DNA of 15,936 nucleotides from an uncultured Clostridia bacterium (GTDB lineage Bacteria > Bacillota > Clostridia > Peptostreptococcales > Anaerovoracaceae), in contig CAKQNZ010000035.1 in NCBI GenBank assembly GCA_934255435.1, positions 1 to 15,936 of the forward strand. The letters are read 5' to 3'. The notes under the pieces were generated by a model. The model did not search any database. It was not told where the DNA came from and saw only the letters and a list, made by a program, of their open reading frames with translations. Below are positions 14,376 to 15,936 of the stretch, one piece after another (positions within the stretch are counted from its first letter, which is position 1; every line of letters begins with the position of its first letter). A program made the position numbers and the translations under genes.

Positions 14376-15936
14376 ATGGATATAAAAGCCGTACTGAATA
14401 ATATACGAAAAAAAGGCATACGAGGCACACTGGAGCTTAGGAAACGCAGGAAAAACGAAAGAGAAAATAAAGCCGTACTGCGTGAGGCGCTGGACAGGAT
14501 ACTCAGAGAGACGAGAGATGATGAGCTGTTTCTCAGGATCAAAGAATACTACGAGAAAACATATATCCCGGCTTTGTATAAGGATATGTCATATATCGAG
14601 GCTGACCGCAGCAAAGTAGTGTTCCTGGCAGGAAAAGGTCATGAAAACAAAGCTTCGGAAACATACAGCCATATAAAAACCAAAAAAGGCATAAAAGCAG
14701 AATACTTCCAGCTGGACAGCGACGTGTATCTCAGCGAACCTTGCGGCAGCAGAGTCAGCAATGCTGTAATATCAGCAGCAGGAGCAGGCACGATAGTGAT
14801 ATGCGGGGATATTCCTTTTGCAGATGATATCGGATACAGGAAAGAGACGACTGTCATAGACGACGTGTACAGAGCAGGACACAGCGGCAGCGATGCGGAG
14901 CTGATAGCCGGACTGGCTGTTCCGGTGACAGAGGCATCAGCAGGTGAAAGGCCACAGGTCGTTTTTCCTGACGGCATGAAAAAGAAAGATTTCATAGAAG
15001 CTGAACATATGAAGCTTTTCCCGAAGGAACTGAACGGACCGCTGAAAAAATACTATATCAAGAGCTTCCTTCCGACTGTGTATGAGCATTTCAGGAAGGA
15101 CCCTGTAGAAGAAAACAAAGTGATAATACTGCAGCAGCGGTCGAACCTGAATTCCAGCTGCAAGTCGATATACCATTCACTGAAAGACGATCCGTATTTC
15201 AATGTGATTTTCCATGAACTCAGGAGCAAAAAAGTATCTGCAGTCAGATATTATCAGAATGCAGCCCTTTTCGTGGCTGATTTTGCCGCTGCCCGAGCTG
15301 TGATAACACATGAGCAGAGCGAGATACTGGGCTCTATCGACATAAGACCTGAAAGCCTGTTCATACAGCTGTGGCACGGACTGCCGCTCAAAAAACTGAG
15401 GCTGAGCATTGCAGGCATGCCAGGATACAAATCCCTTAAAGGTTTTGAAGAATATCCTGAAAGCAACTACGATATCGTGACTATCGCAGCTCCGGAGTGG
15501 AGACCTGTATTCGAGGAATTCATGGGACTTGAAAAGGATACGCCGGTGATACAGTCTCTCGGTATACCAAGGACCGACCAGTTCTATGACAAGGAGTATA
15601 TAGACAGATGTTATGAAAAACTCCACAGCAGGATACCTGCGTCGACAGAAAAGAAAGTGATACTGTATGCACCTACATACAGAGGGCTTGAACCGAACCG
15701 TGTGGCTCCTGATGAAATAGACATAGGGATGTTTGCGGAAAAGCTCAGCGACGACTACATCCTGATCATAAAGCACCATCAGACACTCAGTACATGGCCC
15801 AAGATACCGCAGCAGTACAGAGACAGCTTTGCATACGACATGACCAAAGGCAAGGGAATGGATATAAACGAACTGATGACTGTTTCGGATATATGCATAA
15901 CAGACTATTCTTCACTTGTGTTCGATTTTGCCATAT
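14376..15936 (+). CDS. TagF-family transferase with long N-terminal extension, cut by window end
   Basis: The frame is open for 520 codons to the window end, so the C-terminus is missing. The transferase part starts near residue 247 and shows QLWHGLPLKKLRLS at 331-344, APTYRG at 432-437, IIKHHQ at 464-469 and ITDYSSLVFDFA at 508-519; His 334 and His 467 or 468 match the catalytic pair. The first 60 residues are highly charged and probably helical. Residues about 80-170 form an alternating strand/helix stretch (VVFLAGKG, TIVICGDIPF, TTVIDDVYRAGHSG) that resembles the N-terminal half of a GT-B fold and could be a decayed duplicate. GGAGGG lies 10 bases before the ATG, which is 3 bases after the SDR stop codon. 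It is the fourth transferase of this family here. Its donor may be the product of the two preceding genes. Confidence 0.87.
   Translation, partial: MDIKAVLNNIRKKGIRGTLELRKRRKNERENKAVLREALDRILRETRDDELFLRIKEYYEKTYIPALYKDMSYIEADRSKVVFLAGKGHENKASETYSHIKTKKGIKAEYFQLDSDVYLSEPCGSRVSNAVISAAGAGTIVICGDIPFADDIGYRKETTVIDDVYRAGHSGSDAELIAGLAVPVTEASAGERPQVVFPDGMKKKDFIEAEHMKLFPKELNGPLKKYYIKSFLPTVYEHFRKDPVEENKVIILQQRSNLNSSCKSIYHSLKDDPYFNVIFHELRSKKVSAVRYYQNAALFVADFAAARAVITHEQSEILGSIDIRPESLFIQLWHGLPLKKLRLSIAGMPGYKSLKGFEEYPESNYDIVTIAAPEWRPVFEEFMGLEKDTPVIQSLGIPRTDQFYDKEYIDRCYEKLHSRIPASTEKKVILYAPTYRGLEPNRVAPDEIDIGMFAEKLSDDYILIIKHHQTLSTWPKIPQQYRDSFAYDMTKGKGMDINELMTVSDICITDYSSLVFDFAI

Noticed and set aside
15177..15779. 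200-codon minus-strand open frame near the right end
   Set aside because: It lies opposite the clear TagF motifs (WHG, APTYRG) of the plus-strand gene and shows no family resemblance.
1..15936. CRISPR array, tRNA or rRNA genes, prophage or toxin-antitoxin genes
   Set aside because: No regularly spaced repeats, tRNA-like folds, rRNA segments or such protein families were seen; apart from the IS end the window is filled with surface polymer genes.

Overview
The window looks like a Gram-positive Clostridia chromosome, perhaps a Ruminococcus-like gut species. This is inferred from gene content, strong AGGAGG-type ribosome sites, sigma-A-type promoters and heavy use of ATA for Ile and AGA/AGG for Arg; no rRNA or other marker confirms it. 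Nearly all of the window is one cell-surface polymer locus: teichoic-acid or teichoic-like poly(alditol phosphate) synthesis, export and glycosylation.

Layout. 1-412 is the right end of an IS3-family insertion sequence (transposase C-terminus plus a probable terminal repeat). 418-1783 on the minus strand holds a GtrA-type small membrane protein and a GT2 polyprenyl-phosphate glycosyltransferase. From the shared intergenic region, a very large YfhO-family membrane protein (1972-4860) is read the other way, followed by a Wzx/PST-type flippase (4891-6165). A new promoter at 6182-6210 precedes a TagB/TagF-type glycerophosphotransferase (6309-7550). Then come the two-part TagG/TagH ABC exporter (7636-9179) and TagD glycerol-3-phosphate cytidylyltransferase (9197-9637). 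A second TagF-family enzyme lies on the minus strand (9634-10761) and meets tagD tail to tail with overlapping stop codons. A back-to-back promoter pair (10786-10831) separates it from a third TagF-family enzyme (10863-12560). That gene leads a tight operon with an IspD/TarI-type cytidylyltransferase (12563-13333), an extended SDR enzyme resembling UDP-glucuronate decarboxylase (13341-14372), and a fourth TagF-family protein with a long N-terminal extension that runs off the window (14376-15936).

How they fit together (inference). TagD supplies CDP-glycerol. The TarI-like enzyme, with or without the SDR, supplies a second CDP-activated unit of unknown identity. The four TagF-family transferases prime and extend polyol-phosphate chains on a lipid carrier inside the cell, and TagGH (and possibly the Wzx-type flippase) exports the product. 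The GT2, GtrA and YfhO proteins form a complete three-part system that loads a sugar on a polyprenyl phosphate, flips it and transfers it to an acceptor outside the membrane. TagO and TagA, the usual first steps, are not in the window.

The strongest leads are the TarI-like plus SDR pair placed between two TagF polymerases where a TarJ reductase would be expected, the extended fourth TagF, and the compact regulatory junctions at 9621-9648 and 10786-10831. Several starts were moved downstream of the longest open frame on the basis of ribosome sites and promoters; each entry says why.
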